Below, piece by piece: positions 52,576-61,624 of a stretch of DNA of 64,000 bases. Within the stretch, counting starts at the first letter, position 1, and each line of letters begins with the position of its first letter. Source of the stretch: Lachnospiraceae bacterium MC2017 (GTDB lineage Bacteria > Bacillota > Clostridia > Lachnospirales > Lachnospiraceae); NCBI GenBank assembly GCA_000701625.1, contig JNJK01000001.1, positions 1-64,000 of the forward strand, written 5' to 3'. A program made the translations under genes and the position numbers. The notes beneath the pieces are model-generated. The model saw only the letters and a list, made by a program, of their open reading frames with translations. It did no database searches and had not been told where the DNA came from.

Positions 52576-53531
52576 TTACCACCATAAATCGTATTCGGAT
52601 AATTCCGGATCGAATCTTCATCTACAAAATCAATCTCGTCCTGATTGTAGATCTGATAATCACCCCAGACACGTTCCAGATCTTCGAGCTGGGCTATGAC
52701 ACGATCCGTACGCTTCATACAGAGAGCCACAACCAGCGAATTTATCAGAGAAAGAGGTGCTACCAGTGAATCCACAATGGATATATTATCACTTCTTGCG
52801 AGCAGATTACAGGATGAATATAAATTCATCGGTGAGTGCACGCTGTCAGTGATCGATATCACATGTGCATTTCTGTCATTTGCGAACTCCATGGCTTTCA
52901 ATGTTCTCATGGAATATCGTGGAAAACTGATGCCGATCACAACATCTTTTTCGTTAACTGTGATCATCTGTTCAAAAACTTCTGTCATGCTGTTAGTGGA
53001 AATCAGATGAACATGACCAAACATCATATTTAGGTAAAATGACAGAAATCCTGCAAGGGGTGCACAGCTGCGAATGCCGACCACATAGATATCCCGAGCT
53101 GCAAGGATCGTTTCTACTGCGGACTCAAATGCCTTTACATCTACGTTAGAAATCGTATCCGCGATTTTTTCTATGTCTGACTTTAATACAGAGTTGATTA
53201 TCTCTGACTGACTGGCATTTCCGTATGCCAGGTCCATCCTGTCTATGGAACTTAGTTTTGTCCGGACTAAATGAGCAAGTTCTTTCTGAAATGCAGGAAA
53301 ACCATCATACCCCAGCGCTCCGGCAAATCTGACGACTGTAGACTCACTGACTCCTACCTCAGCCCCCAACTGAGCAGCTGTCATAAAGGCAGTCTCATCC
53401 GTATGTGCCGATATATACCTTATCAGAGCCTTCTGGCCTCTGCTCATCTCATCATATCGCCGGCGCATGACAGAGAGCAGATTTTCCTCTTCCATCTCAG
53501 AATTTTGAATCCGTTCAGACAGCCCTTCCAT
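52572..53531 (-). CDS. MurR/RpiR family transcriptional regulator
   Basis: This 319-residue regulator has an N-terminal helix-turn-helix (about 25-100, with MTAAQLGAEVGVSESTVVRFAGALGY) and a C-terminal SIS sugar-phosphate-binding domain (about 135-270, starting RDIYVVGIRSCAPLAGF). AGGAG lies six bases upstream of the ATG. The start overlaps the TetR-type gene by 17 bases. The regulated genes are not obvious; the neighbours are not sugar genes. Confidence 0.9.
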   Translation of the reverse strand: MEGLSERIQNSEMEEENLLSVMRRRYDEMSRGQKALIRYISAHTDETAFMTAAQLGAEVGVSESTVVRFAGALGYDGFPAFQKELAHLVRTKLSSIDRMDLAYGNASQSEIINSVLKSDIEKIADTISNVDVKAFESAVETILAARDIYVVGIRSCAPLAGFLSFYLNMMFGHVHLISTNSMTEVFEQMITVNEKDVVIGISFPRYSMRTLKAMEFANDRNAHVISITDSVHSPMNLYSSCNLLARSDNISIVDSLVAPLSLINSLVVALCMKRTDRVIAQLEDLERVWGDYQIYNQDEIDFVDEDSIRNYPNTIYGGK

Positions 53532-54075
53532 ATATTCTCCTGAACATATCCATCAAAAGAGATATAGTTTCTGTCTCGGATATATCAAAGTCATCACGGA
53601 TCACCATGCATGCGATACCATGGATAAAAAGCCACACTTTCATGAATACAGATTCCGCTTCATCCGGGCTTATACCGGGTATACGGCGGATCTCACGGAT
53701 CACAAAGTTGTTCTTTCCACCATTTACGATATCATAGGAGCTCTTTTTTAAACGATTGCTCTCCAGGAAAAGAAGTCTGAAAAGATGCGGTTCCTTCTTT
53801 GCAAAATTGATATAATTCATACCAAAATCAACAAAAGGTACATCAGAAATGCTCTCGGCATTAATAAAGAAATCAGAGAAATATCCTACACACTTGAGAA
53901 AAAGATCATCTTCAAGTTCCGCCATATTAGTATATATGCGGAAGATCGGCTGTGTAGAACACTGAGCTCTTTCTGCAAGATGTCTTGCGGAAAGTTCTAT
54001 ACTCCCCTTTTCACGTACTAACTCAAATGCACTGTCCAGCAGTTTCTCTTTGGTTATAGTCTGTTTCCTTGACAT
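53515..54075 (-). CDS. TetR/AcrR family transcriptional regulator
   Basis: This 186-residue protein has a TetR-type DNA-binding domain (about 8-55: KLLDSAFELVREKGSIELSARHLAERAQCSTQPIFRIY, given here only as its span) and a helical ligand-binding C terminus with FAKKEPHLFRLLFLES. The ribosome binding site is weak. It is first in a run with the RpiR-type regulator and flavoprotein; control of that run is possible. The 273 bases to oadA contain only that gene's terminator. Confidence 0.85.
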   Translation of the reverse strand: MSRKQTITKEKLLDSAFELVREKGSIELSARHLAERAQCSTQPIFRIYTNMAELEDDLFLKCVGYFSDFFINAESISDVPFVDFGMNYINFAKKEPHLFRLLFLESNRLKKSSYDIVNGGKNNFVIREIRRIPGISPDEAESVFMKVWLFIHGIACMVIRDDFDISETETISLLMDMFRRIYGRAV

Positions 54076-54274
54076 ATTTACCCGACACCGGCGAAGGCTC
54101 CGCTGTCTTCCTCCATCTCCCTCGTATTTTACCCTTTCGTATATAGCATAACCTGTTTTCCCCTTCTGACAACAAATTGGTACCCGCTGTATACGACACG
54201 TGCAATTATTTTAATTTTATAACGGTCGATATGGAATTGCAAGTTTTATCCCTTAGGTATACAAAAGTTAATGC

Positions 54275-54314
54275 AAAAACTCCTGTACCCAAAACATGTT
54301 GAATACAGGAGTTT
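54275..54314 (-). terminator. Terminator of the decarboxylase operon
   Basis: AAACTCCTGTA (54278-54288) pairs with TACAGGAGTTT (54304-54314). On the minus strand it is followed by TTTTGCATT. Confidence 0.85.
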
Positions 54315-54348
54315 CTTAATTACATTATATCAGGTTTCAATGCCTGTT

Positions 54349-55764
54349 TTAGACAGGGTATGCACCATTTTTTGTATCTGCCTTAGCAGGATCAATTCCC
54401 TCCTGCTGTGCTTTTCTGTACTTGAAGAAATCTGTAGCTACCTGCGGGAACAGAGCGTAGGACAGTACATCCTCCGGCTGCTGATCGTACTCAGCCATCT
54501 CCTTCTTGTACTTCTCAAGCTGCGGCTCGATGTGATCTGCCGGTCTGTCTGTGATCGGTGTCTCACCCGGAATGATCTTTGCAACAACTTCCGGATTCAT
54601 AGGCTTAACTGTCTGACCGTAGAGTCCACGGCAGAGATCCTTTGTCTGACCTGAGCAAACCTTGTATCTCTCACCCATAAGGACATTCATAACAGCCTGT
54701 GTACCAACGATCTGTGAGGAAGGTGTTACAAGAGGCGGCTCACCGAGATCCTTACGTACGCGCGGTACTTCCTCAAGAACCTCCTGAAGCTTATCTTCCT
54801 TACCCTGCTCGCCGAGCTGCTTGATCATATTTGAAAGCATTCCGCCCGGTACCTGATAACGAAGTGTATTGATGTTTACACCCATAACCTTCGGGTTAAG
54901 GAGTCCACTCTTTAAGCACTCTTCACGATACGGCTCGAAGTGCTTACCAACTTCGATGAGCTTCTTAAGATCAAGGCCTGTGTCATACGGCGATCCCTCA
55001 AGAGCCTTTACCATAACTTCTGTAGAAGGCTGTGAAGTACCCATTGAAAGAGGTGAAGCTGCTGTATCGATAACATCAACGCCAGCCTCAATTGCCTTGA
55101 GATATGTCATGGAAGCCATACCGGAAGTATAGTGTGTATGAAGCTGGATAGGAAGCTTGGATCCCTTCTTCAGAGCTGTTACAAGGTCGTAAGCAGCGCC
55201 CGGAAGGAGAAGACCTGCCATATCCTTGATACAGATGGAATCTGCACCCATGTTTTCGATATCACGGGCAATATTTTCCCAATACTCAAGAGTATAGGCA
55301 TCACCAAGTGTATAGCAAAGAGCGATCTGTGCATGACCGTTCTCTTTCTTTGTAGCCTCAACTGCTGTTCTAAGGTTACGAAGGTCATTTAAGCAGTCAA
55401 AGATACGAATAACATCAATACCGTTTGCAATTGACTTCTGTACGAAGTACTCAACTACATCGTCTGCATAGTGGCTGTATCCGAGGATATTCTGTCCACG
55501 GAAAAGCATCTGCAGCTTCTGATGAGGAAGTCCCTTACGTAGCTTTCTAAGTCTTTCCCACGGATCCTCTTTAAGGAAACGCAGGCAGGAATCGAATGTA
55601 GCACCACCCCAGCACTCAACTGAATGATAGTTGATCTGGTCCATTGTATCGAGAATTGGAAGCATCTGTTCGATCGGCATTCTTGTGGCAATCAGAGACT
55701 GATGTGCGTCACGAAGAATGGTCTCGGTAATGCCGACCTGCTTCTTTACTGTTTCAACAGCCAT
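54349..55764 (-). CDS. oadA: Oxaloacetate decarboxylase alpha / pyruvate carboxylase B-type carboxyltransferase
   Basis: This is the carboxyltransferase subunit of a biotin-dependent decarboxylase. From the ATG at 55764 (GGAGGAT seven bases upstream) it is 471 residues, with ITETILRDAHQSLIATRM (DRDxxQ-type site), ECWGGATFDSCLRFL, FRGQNILGYSHYADD, the metal-binding LHTHYTSGM, and VPGGMLSNM. It lacks its own biotin domain, which is encoded separately two genes upstream. It is the last gene of the operon. OadB lies 92 bases upstream with a small hairpin between them. Confidence 0.92.
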   Translation of the reverse strand: MAVETVKKQVGITETILRDAHQSLIATRMPIEQMLPILDTMDQINYHSVECWGGATFDSCLRFLKEDPWERLRKLRKGLPHQKLQMLFRGQNILGYSHYADDVVEYFVQKSIANGIDVIRIFDCLNDLRNLRTAVEATKKENGHAQIALCYTLGDAYTLEYWENIARDIENMGADSICIKDMAGLLLPGAAYDLVTALKKGSKLPIQLHTHYTSGMASMTYLKAIEAGVDVIDTAASPLSMGTSQPSTEVMVKALEGSPYDTGLDLKKLIEVGKHFEPYREECLKSGLLNPKVMGVNINTLRYQVPGGMLSNMIKQLGEQGKEDKLQEVLEEVPRVRKDLGEPPLVTPSSQIVGTQAVMNVLMGERYKVCSGQTKDLCRGLYGQTVKPMNPEVVAKIIPGETPITDRPADHIEPQLEKYKKEMAEYDQQPEDVLSYALFPQVATDFFKYRKAQQEGIDPAKADTKNGAYPV

Positions 55765-55796
55765 TAGTTTATCCTCCAAAAATTTTCGTAAAGTTC

Positions 55797-55818
55797 ATCC
55801 TGCACTAAAATGCAGGAT
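55797..55818. other. Intercistronic hairpin between oadB and oadA
   Basis: ATCCTGCA (55797-55804) pairs with TGCAGGAT (55811-55818). No T tract follows, so it is more likely an mRNA processing or stability element than a terminator. Confidence 0.5.
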
Positions 55819-55856
55819 AAACCTGTCTTTTCTTTTTAATCTGGTAAATCCTGATA

Positions 55857-56984
55857 TCAGCCTACTCCGAATACCGCCATAAACGTACCGGCAACGACCG
55901 CTGTACCAACAACTCCGGCAACATTCGGTCCCATAGCATGCATGAGAAGGAAGTTTGACGGGTCAGCTTCTGCACCGACTTTCTGAGATACACGTGCAGC
56001 CATCGGTACGGCAGATACACCTGCGGATCCGATAAGAGGATTGATCTTTCCTCCTGTTACAACGCACATGATCTTTCCAACTATAACGCCGGCAATAGTA
56101 CCAAAACTAAATGCCACAAGGCCAAGAACAACGATCTTGATAGTTGTTACATTAAGGAAAGCCTTTGCACTTGTTGTAGCACCTACAGAAGTTCCGAGCA
56201 TGATAACAACGATATACATCATCGCATTACTTGCTGTTTCCTGAAGCTGACGAACAACGCCACACTCACGGAAAAGATTACCGAGCATCAGCATACCGAT
56301 AAGGGGAGCTGTTGTCGGAAGGATCATCGAAACAATGATAGTAACGATGATTGGGAAAAGGATCTTCTCAAGCTTTGATACAGGACGGAGCTGCTCCATC
56401 TTGATCTTTCTCTCTTTTTCATTTGTGAGCAGTTTCATAAAGAACGGCTGAATGATCGGTACGAGAGACATATAAGAGTAAGCTGCAACCGCGATCGGTC
56501 CAAGGATCGCTGTCTGTCCAAGTCTGGTTGCAAGGAAGATGGATGTCGGTCCATCTGCACCACCGATGATGGAAATAGCAGCAGCTTCCTTGTCATTAAA
56601 TCCGAGCATGATAGCTCCGAAATATGCAGAGAAAATACCAAACTGTGCAGCCGCTCCAAGGATAAAGCTCTTTGGGTTAGCGATAAGCGGACCAAAATCC
56701 GTCATGGCGCCTACACCCATAAAGATCAGACACGGCAGGATAGCCCATTCGTCCAGCATGAAGAAGTAGTGCAAAAGGCCACCTTCCTGCATGATATCCG
56801 GATAAATATTTACTAACAGCATACCGAAAGAGATCGGTACCAAAAGCAGAGGCTCGAACCCCTTTACAATGGCGAGATACAGGAATAACAAAGCCACACA
56901 GATCATGATAACTTCTTTATAGGTCATGGTCGAAAATGCGGACTCTGCTGCGAGATTCGCCAGCGTATTCGCAATATAATCCAT
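55857..56984 (-). CDS. oadB: Sodium ion-translocating decarboxylase beta subunit
   Basis: This membrane subunit couples decarboxylation of carboxybiotin to Na+ export. The 375-residue product has nine or more helices and the family motifs GFEPLLLVPISFGMLLVN, the conserved Asp region GGADGPTSIFLATRL, and NPLIGSAGVSAVPMAARVSQ near the C terminus. GGAGG lies eight bases before the ATG. It is common to oxaloacetate, methylmalonyl-CoA and glutaconyl-CoA decarboxylases, so it does not by itself fix the substrate. Confidence 0.95.
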   Translation of the reverse strand: MDYIANTLANLAAESAFSTMTYKEVIMICVALLFLYLAIVKGFEPLLLVPISFGMLLVNIYPDIMQEGGLLHYFFMLDEWAILPCLIFMGVGAMTDFGPLIANPKSFILGAAAQFGIFSAYFGAIMLGFNDKEAAAISIIGGADGPTSIFLATRLGQTAILGPIAVAAYSYMSLVPIIQPFFMKLLTNEKERKIKMEQLRPVSKLEKILFPIIVTIIVSMILPTTAPLIGMLMLGNLFRECGVVRQLQETASNAMMYIVVIMLGTSVGATTSAKAFLNVTTIKIVVLGLVAFSFGTIAGVIVGKIMCVVTGGKINPLIGSAGVSAVPMAARVSQKVGAEADPSNFLLMHAMGPNVAGVVGTAVVAGTFMAVFGVG

Positions 56985-57019
56985 TATTGAAACCTCCAGT
57001 TTCAGAAAGTGCCGTTAAA

Positions 57020-57391
57020 TTACTTCAGTGTAGCAAGAAGTGTGCCGGCCTCGCACGCGTCGCCAACTGCAACATCGATGCTTGCAACAGTTCCGTCCTG
57101 TGGAGCTACTACAGGGATTTCCATCTTCATTGCTTCGATAGTTACAACTGTGTCACCCTTCTTTACAGAATCGCCAACCTTTGTGTCGAGCTTAAATACC
57201 TTACCTGCTGCACCTGCCTCTACACGGATGCTTCCTGCTGCTCCGCCCGCTGCCGGTGCTGCTGCAGGAGCTGCTGCCGGTACAGGAGCTGCCTTCTTAA
57301 CCGGTGCTGCTGCAGGAGCTGCGCCTGCTCCAACTTCATCAACTGTTACATCATATGCTGTACCATTAACGGTAATAGTATAATTTTTCAT
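57020..57391 (-). CDS. Biotin carboxyl carrier subunit (gamma/delta)
   Basis: This 123-residue protein has a short N-terminal domain, an alanine/proline-rich flexible linker (about 22-52) and a biotinyl domain (about 54-123). The biotinylated lysine lies in IEAMKMEIPV. The linker lets the biotin swing between the carboxyltransferase and OadB. AAAGGAA lies eight bases before the ATG. It can serve both carboxyltransferases encoded in the operon. Confidence 0.93.
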   Translation of the reverse strand: MKNYTITVNGTAYDVTVDEVGAGAAPAAAPVKKAAPVPAAAPAAAPAAGGAAGSIRVEAGAAGKVFKLDTKVGDSVKKGDTVVTIEAMKMEIPVVAPQDGTVASIDVAVGDACEAGTLLATLK

Positions 57392-57463
57392 GATTATTCC
57401 TTTCGTTCCGGAGAGCTGAATTGCGAAAGCATCTCCGAGTTTTCTGATTTTTAATTTTCTTTA

Positions 57464-58297
57464 TCAGCGTCTTCTCAGAGAACGTACAACAAATGTATCC
57501 GGAGATACATTTACACCTGTAGCCTCGCTTTCATATGCTGCGATAGCAGCTGCGATAACTGCGATAAGTTCCTGATCATCGGCTTCGTTTGCCGGTGCTG
57601 CTGCAGGAGCTGCGGGTGTTGATGCCGGAGCCGCAGGAGCAGCCGGCTTTGAAGCTGACTTAGGAGCTTCGCTCTTCTTCTGAGCATTTGTTACGATAGT
57701 ACCCATAAGCCAGATAACAAGGCTTATGAAGATCAGTACTACAAATGTAGTTCCCATACCAAGAACGGTATTCAGAGCAGCATTTGTAAGTTTCTCCGGA
57801 AATGTCTTTTCAACATTGACTGCTACACTGGTAACTGCCATTCTCTTTGACAGGATCACTTCCATCTCAGCAGTCTTATCGCTGCCATCGTTTCTCTTAT
57901 TTGTACCTGTAAGAATCAGATCAACAATAACCTCATCTTCATCCGCAGTAATCTTTGTTGCTTCATCAGAAACCTTGGCAATAGTACCAATCTCATCTAC
58001 AGCGGAAAGATATGATGAAAATCCGCTCTGGAATGCAGTTGCATCGATCTTGAGTCCATAGCTGGATTCAATATTTGAAACAACTGATTCCGCATCCTCT
58101 ACATCGGCTTCTGCTATCTTCTTTCCATTCTCGGCATCGATGCCGCCGTAAAGGTTATTTGCGATAAACTGTGCAATGGAAGTCACCGTCTTTGAATCAT
58201 ACTCAACCTTAGCTTCTTCCTTACCACAAGCAGTCATTGAAAGGACAAGGCATACGACAAAGGAGACCAATGCCAGCTTTTTCATAATTTTTTTCAT
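57464..58297 (-). CDS. OadG-like small membrane subunit with lipoprotein N-terminal domain
   Basis: This 277-residue protein starts with a lipoprotein signal ending SMTACGK. An extracellular domain of about 150 residues follows, then one membrane helix (about 178-200) and an Ala/Pro-rich cytoplasmic linker. The C-terminal segment DDQELIAVIAAAIAAYE...FVVRSLRRR is typical of OadG. Classical OadG is only about 80-100 residues, so the extracellular domain is an addition. The role is probably assembly of the complex. It lies 18 bases after the carboxyltransferase gene. Confidence 0.85.
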   Translation of the reverse strand: MKKIMKKLALVSFVVCLVLSMTACGKEEAKVEYDSKTVTSIAQFIANNLYGGIDAENGKKIAEADVEDAESVVSNIESSYGLKIDATAFQSGFSSYLSAVDEIGTIAKVSDEATKITADEDEVIVDLILTGTNKRNDGSDKTAEMEVILSKRMAVTSVAVNVEKTFPEKLTNAALNTVLGMGTTFVVLIFISLVIWLMGTIVTNAQKKSEAPKSASKPAAPAAPASTPAAPAAAPANEADDQELIAVIAAAIAAYESEATGVNVSPDTFVVRSLRRR

Positions 58298-58315
58298 GAA
58301 ATATCATCCTTTCTG

Positions 58316-59743
58316 TTAAATTGTTCCGTGTTTTTTATCCGGGATCATCGAATCCTTCCCATAAAGCATTTCAAATGCACCGATCACATACTTCCTGGTG
58401 TCAGCAGGATCGATAAGTGTATCAACATATCCACGGGCTGCCGCACTTAAGGAGCTTGCCTGCAGAGCATCATACTCAGCAGCCTTCTCTCTCTTTACAG
58501 AAGCGTCTGCTCCGTCATAAAGGATCTCAGCAGCGTGCTTTCCGTCGATAGCTCCAACCTTTGCGCTCTTCCATGCATATACATAGTCAGCTCCGATTGC
58601 CTTTGAGTTCATAACAACTGCTGCAGAACCGTATGCTTCACCAACGATAACATTTACCTTCGGAACGGAAGCAGTTGCAAGTGCTGCTGTGAGCTGTGCT
58701 GCTGCAGTTGCGATATTTCTCTCTGCGCACTCACAGTTGCAGAATCCGCTTACGTTAGTAAGGGAAAGGATAGGGATATTGAAAGCATCACAGAACTTAA
58801 CGAACTTAAGAGCCTTCTTAATACCCTTAACTGTAAGAACATTCTTGAACTTATCTGCGTTCTCGCCAAGGATTTCAGAACGGTTAGCAAATACACCAAC
58901 AGTTGATCCGTTAAGGCGGATAAATCCTGTCACCATATGCTTTGCGAACTGAGCCTTTGTCTCGAAGAACTCACCATTATCAGCAATACGTACAAGAGCC
59001 TGTGCTGTATCACCTGCGCATCCTGCAAGGTCTGCAGATGCACGGTTAAGATCATCGTCAGTCTCCTCAAGGTATGCCTCATCCTCACAGTTGTCCGGTA
59101 GGAATGAAACCAGTTCGCGGATCTTTGTGAGAACTTCATCACCTTCAGCTGTTACGTCTACAACGCCTGCTTCAGAAGCCTTATATGCTGCAGATGCTGT
59201 ATCCTTCTTCTCCTCATAATTGCCCTCCACAGCATTTGGGGAATGTACAAAGAGTTTTCCATTCTTCTCTTCCATAAGGACGAAGTCGGAAAGTTCTGTA
59301 AGAACAGCCATGCCGCCGCCAGCGTTTCCAAAAACTGCAGTGATCTGCGGGATCACACCGGAACACTCTGACATAGCTTTATAAATGGATCCAACTGCTG
59401 CAAGAGCATCTGTAGACTCAGTAAGACGCATACCTGTAGAATCAAGCAGTCCGATAACCGGATAGCCTGTCTTTCTCGCCAGCTCATAGAGACTGACTAT
59501 CTTCTTAGCATGCATTTCGCCGACAGAACCACCCAGCTGATCTGCATCCTGACTGTAAACATATACCAGTCTTCCTTCAATCGTTCCGTAGCCGGTAACA
59601 ACACCGTCTCCCGGAGCCTCCTCCGGCTTCGCATTAAAATCTGTACTCCTTGCCTGAACGCTGGCACCGATTTCCACGAAGCTGTTTCCATCGAGCAGGG
59701 ACAAGATCCTTCTGCCCGCTGAGCTTGTTGTGAGATTGCTCAT
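58316..59743 (-). CDS. Acyl-CoA carboxyltransferase (MmdA-like) subunit
   Basis: From the ATG at 59743 (GGAGGA seven bases upstream) this is a 475-residue carboxyl transferase of the crotonase fold, like methylmalonyl-CoA decarboxylase alpha and propionyl-CoA carboxylase beta. It shows DGVVTGYGTIEGRLVYVYSQD, VFGNAGGGMAVLTELSDFVLM, NVSGFCNCE and GEAYGSAAVVMNSKAIGADYVYAW. It is the first gene of the decarboxylase operon. No ligand-specific motif can be read by eye. An upstream extended -10 box (TGGTATACT on the minus strand at 59866-59874) may be its promoter. Confidence 0.88.
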   Translation of the reverse strand: MSNLTTSSAGRRILSLLDGNSFVEIGASVQARSTDFNAKPEEAPGDGVVTGYGTIEGRLVYVYSQDADQLGGSVGEMHAKKIVSLYELARKTGYPVIGLLDSTGMRLTESTDALAAVGSIYKAMSECSGVIPQITAVFGNAGGGMAVLTELSDFVLMEEKNGKLFVHSPNAVEGNYEEKKDTASAAYKASEAGVVDVTAEGDEVLTKIRELVSFLPDNCEDEAYLEETDDDLNRASADLAGCAGDTAQALVRIADNGEFFETKAQFAKHMVTGFIRLNGSTVGVFANRSEILGENADKFKNVLTVKGIKKALKFVKFCDAFNIPILSLTNVSGFCNCECAERNIATAAAQLTAALATASVPKVNVIVGEAYGSAAVVMNSKAIGADYVYAWKSAKVGAIDGKHAAEILYDGADASVKREKAAEYDALQASSLSAAARGYVDTLIDPADTRKYVIGAFEMLYGKDSMIPDKKHGTI

Positions 59744-60150
59744 ACTTTCAGTCCTCCATAAATATATTTCATAATGCGTATAACCATAAAACATCTTTTA
59801 ACTATATGTACAACTAGCACAAATATGAATCAGATGTCCTTAACAAAAAACCCTACGCGATTGTAAGTATACCACAAAGAAATCTTAATAGATAGTGCTA
59901 AAACATGTGCAGTTAACGCAAATGTTAATTTTCTAACATACAATTATTCATCATATCTAATGTATTTTGCCCCTATTTTTTAGGTTTTTACATCTATTTT
60001 AGTCATTTTCAATAAAACAATCGAGTATACACAAAGCATTCGGCTTCTTTGGTCGTAATTATGTATGTTTTTTATATAGTACTTTCGTGATTTTATGCAA
60101 GAATGTACGACAATAAAGATGTTCTGTCGGCCAAGATCAGTAATACACGT
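59744..60150. other. A/T-rich region upstream of the decarboxylase operon
   Basis: These 400 bases hold the probable leftward promoter near 59866 and then A/T-rich sequence without an open frame longer than background. No RNA gene or repeat copy was recognised. Confidence 0.5.
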
Positions 60151-60166
60151 ATGGACCATGGTCCAT
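60151..60166. promoter_or_regulatory. Perfect 16-bp palindrome
   Basis: ATGGACCATGGTCCAT is fully self-complementary with no spacer. It lies between the scpB terminator and the upstream region of the decarboxylase operon, a likely operator for a dimeric regulator. No second copy was found in the window. Confidence 0.45.
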
Positions 60167-60171
60167 TAAAA

Positions 60172-60218
60172 TAAAAAGAAGCACCGAATATACTCCTTCG
60201 TATATCCTGTGCTTCTAT
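60172..60218 (-). terminator. Terminator of the yebC-scpAB gene run
   Basis: AGAAGCACCGAATATAC (60178-60194 region) pairs with GTATATCCTGTGCTTCT (to 60216) around a CTCCTTC loop. On the minus strand it is followed by TTTTTATTTT. Confidence 0.85.
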
Positions 60219-60236
60219 ATTTGACATTTTATTGCT

Positions 60237-60848
60237 TTATACCCCAACCGGGATCGGATTATCTTCGCTTCCTTCACCGTTTTCGGCATTTTCCGAAAGT
60301 GCCTCGTACTCTGCCTGCTCACGGAATCGTTCAACCTTTTCCGGATTGAGGCGCGGCAGATCTTCAAGCGACTGCACTCCAAAGACCCTTAAAAACTCTT
60401 CTGTTGTTCCAAAAAGGATCGGTCGTCCCGGAGCATCGAGTCTGCCGAGTTCCTGGATCAGATTGTACTCCAGGAGCTTATCCACCGCATGGCTGGAACT
60501 AACGCCTCTAATATGCTCGATCTGCAAACGTGTAACCGGCTGCTTATAAGCAACGATCGAAAGGGTTTCCAAAACCGAATCAGATAGATGATAGGTTCTC
60601 GGAGCATTTGCAACCTTTACGAGATAGTCATAAAGTTCCGTTTTTGTACAAAGCTGCAGAGAGTCCTCCAGATGAATCAGCATCACACCGCTGTCCTCTT
60701 TTGCATACTTCTTTTCCAGTTCCGCAGCTGCATCATTAACTTCTTTTATAGATACACCGGCAACTTCGGCAAGTTTCTTTATCTCAACTGCCGAACCCAG
60801 AGTAAAAAGTATCGCTTCTATAATTGATTTCAGTTTCTTCTGTTCCAT
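60237..60848 (-). CDS. scpB: Segregation and condensation protein B
   Basis: This is a kleisin-associated winged-helix protein of the SMC-ScpAB condensin that acts in chromosome segregation. The 203-residue product shows the motifs AILFTLGSAVEIKKLAEVAG, LSDSVLETLSIVAYKQPVTRLQIEHIRGV and LLEYNLIQELGRLDAPGRPILFGTTEEFL within the family's usual length. It is 32 bases downstream of scpA. The acidic tail ends at the operon terminator. Confidence 0.95.
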   Translation of the reverse strand: MEQKKLKSIIEAILFTLGSAVEIKKLAEVAGVSIKEVNDAAAELEKKYAKEDSGVMLIHLEDSLQLCTKTELYDYLVKVANAPRTYHLSDSVLETLSIVAYKQPVTRLQIEHIRGVSSSHAVDKLLEYNLIQELGRLDAPGRPILFGTTEEFLRVFGVQSLEDLPRLNPEKVERFREQAEYEALSENAENGEGSEDNPIPVGV

Positions 60849-60880
60849 CTTTTCCTTCTATTCCAATTCCTTTTATTTCG

Positions 60881-61624
60881 TCAGGCCGCCTTTCTGACTG
60901 TAATGATGATCTCGTCTCCATCCTGCTCTGCATTAAGATTGCCGTGCCTTATAAGTTCCAAGACACTTAAAAAAGTAACGATTATCGCTAATTTATCCTT
61001 ACTGTCAGTCAAGAGTTCCCTAAAGCTGAATGATGTTCTGCTCTCCGCATATTTGCGTATCTCTTCGGTACGATCCTCAAGGCTGATCTCTTCCTTTTCG
61101 ATCTTTCCAAACTTAGATCTGATAGGATCGATCTTGTCCTCCTGTCTCTTCATGGTTTCATGAAAGATACGACTCAGAGCCGCAAGTGTCGTTCCATTTA
61201 GCAGTACTTCATAATCAACCGGAGGTTTTACATTTTTCAGTTCCTCCGGCATCGTCGCAGGCTTAAAAAGCGAATGTGCCGCATCCTGCTGCATGTCCTT
61301 TAGTTCATAGGACATATATTTGTAGATCTTGTACTCCAAAAGCTGCTGGACAAGTTCAGATCTCGGGTCAACTTCTTCACCTTCCTCATTTACTTCTTTC
61401 GGAAGCAGCATCTTACACTTAATATCGAGAAGTGTAGAGGCCATGACAAGAAATTCGCTCATAATGTCCATATCCGCTTTACGCATGGTATCCAGATATT
61501 CGAGATACTGCTGCGTTATAAGCGAGATCGGGATATCGTATATATCAACTTTATTCTTGTCGATAAGGTGAAGGAGCAGATCCAGCGGTCCTTCAAACAC
61601 CTCAAGTTTTACCTCAAGCGCCAT
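60881..61624 (-). CDS. scpA: Segregation and condensation protein A
   Basis: This is the kleisin subunit of the SMC complex, 247 residues, beginning VKLEVFEGPLDLLLHLIDKNKVDIYDIPI, the ScpA hallmark. The middle is LLDIKCKMLLPKE and the C terminus is a winged helix with VTFLSVLELIRHG. It lies between a small acidic protein gene (11-base overlap) and scpB. Confidence 0.95.
   Translation of the reverse strand: MALEVKLEVFEGPLDLLLHLIDKNKVDIYDIPISLITQQYLEYLDTMRKADMDIMSEFLVMASTLLDIKCKMLLPKEVNEEGEEVDPRSELVQQLLEYKIYKYMSYELKDMQQDAAHSLFKPATMPEELKNVKPPVDYEVLLNGTTLAALSRIFHETMKRQEDKIDPIRSKFGKIEKEEISLEDRTEEIRKYAESRTSFSFRELLTDSKDKLAIIVTFLSVLELIRHGNLNAEQDGDEIIITVRKAA

Noticed and set aside
57009-57383. Ala/Thr-rich frame opposite the biotin carrier gene
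   Set aside because: Shadow of the Ala/Pro linker; the minus-strand gene has the AMKM biotin site and a good start.
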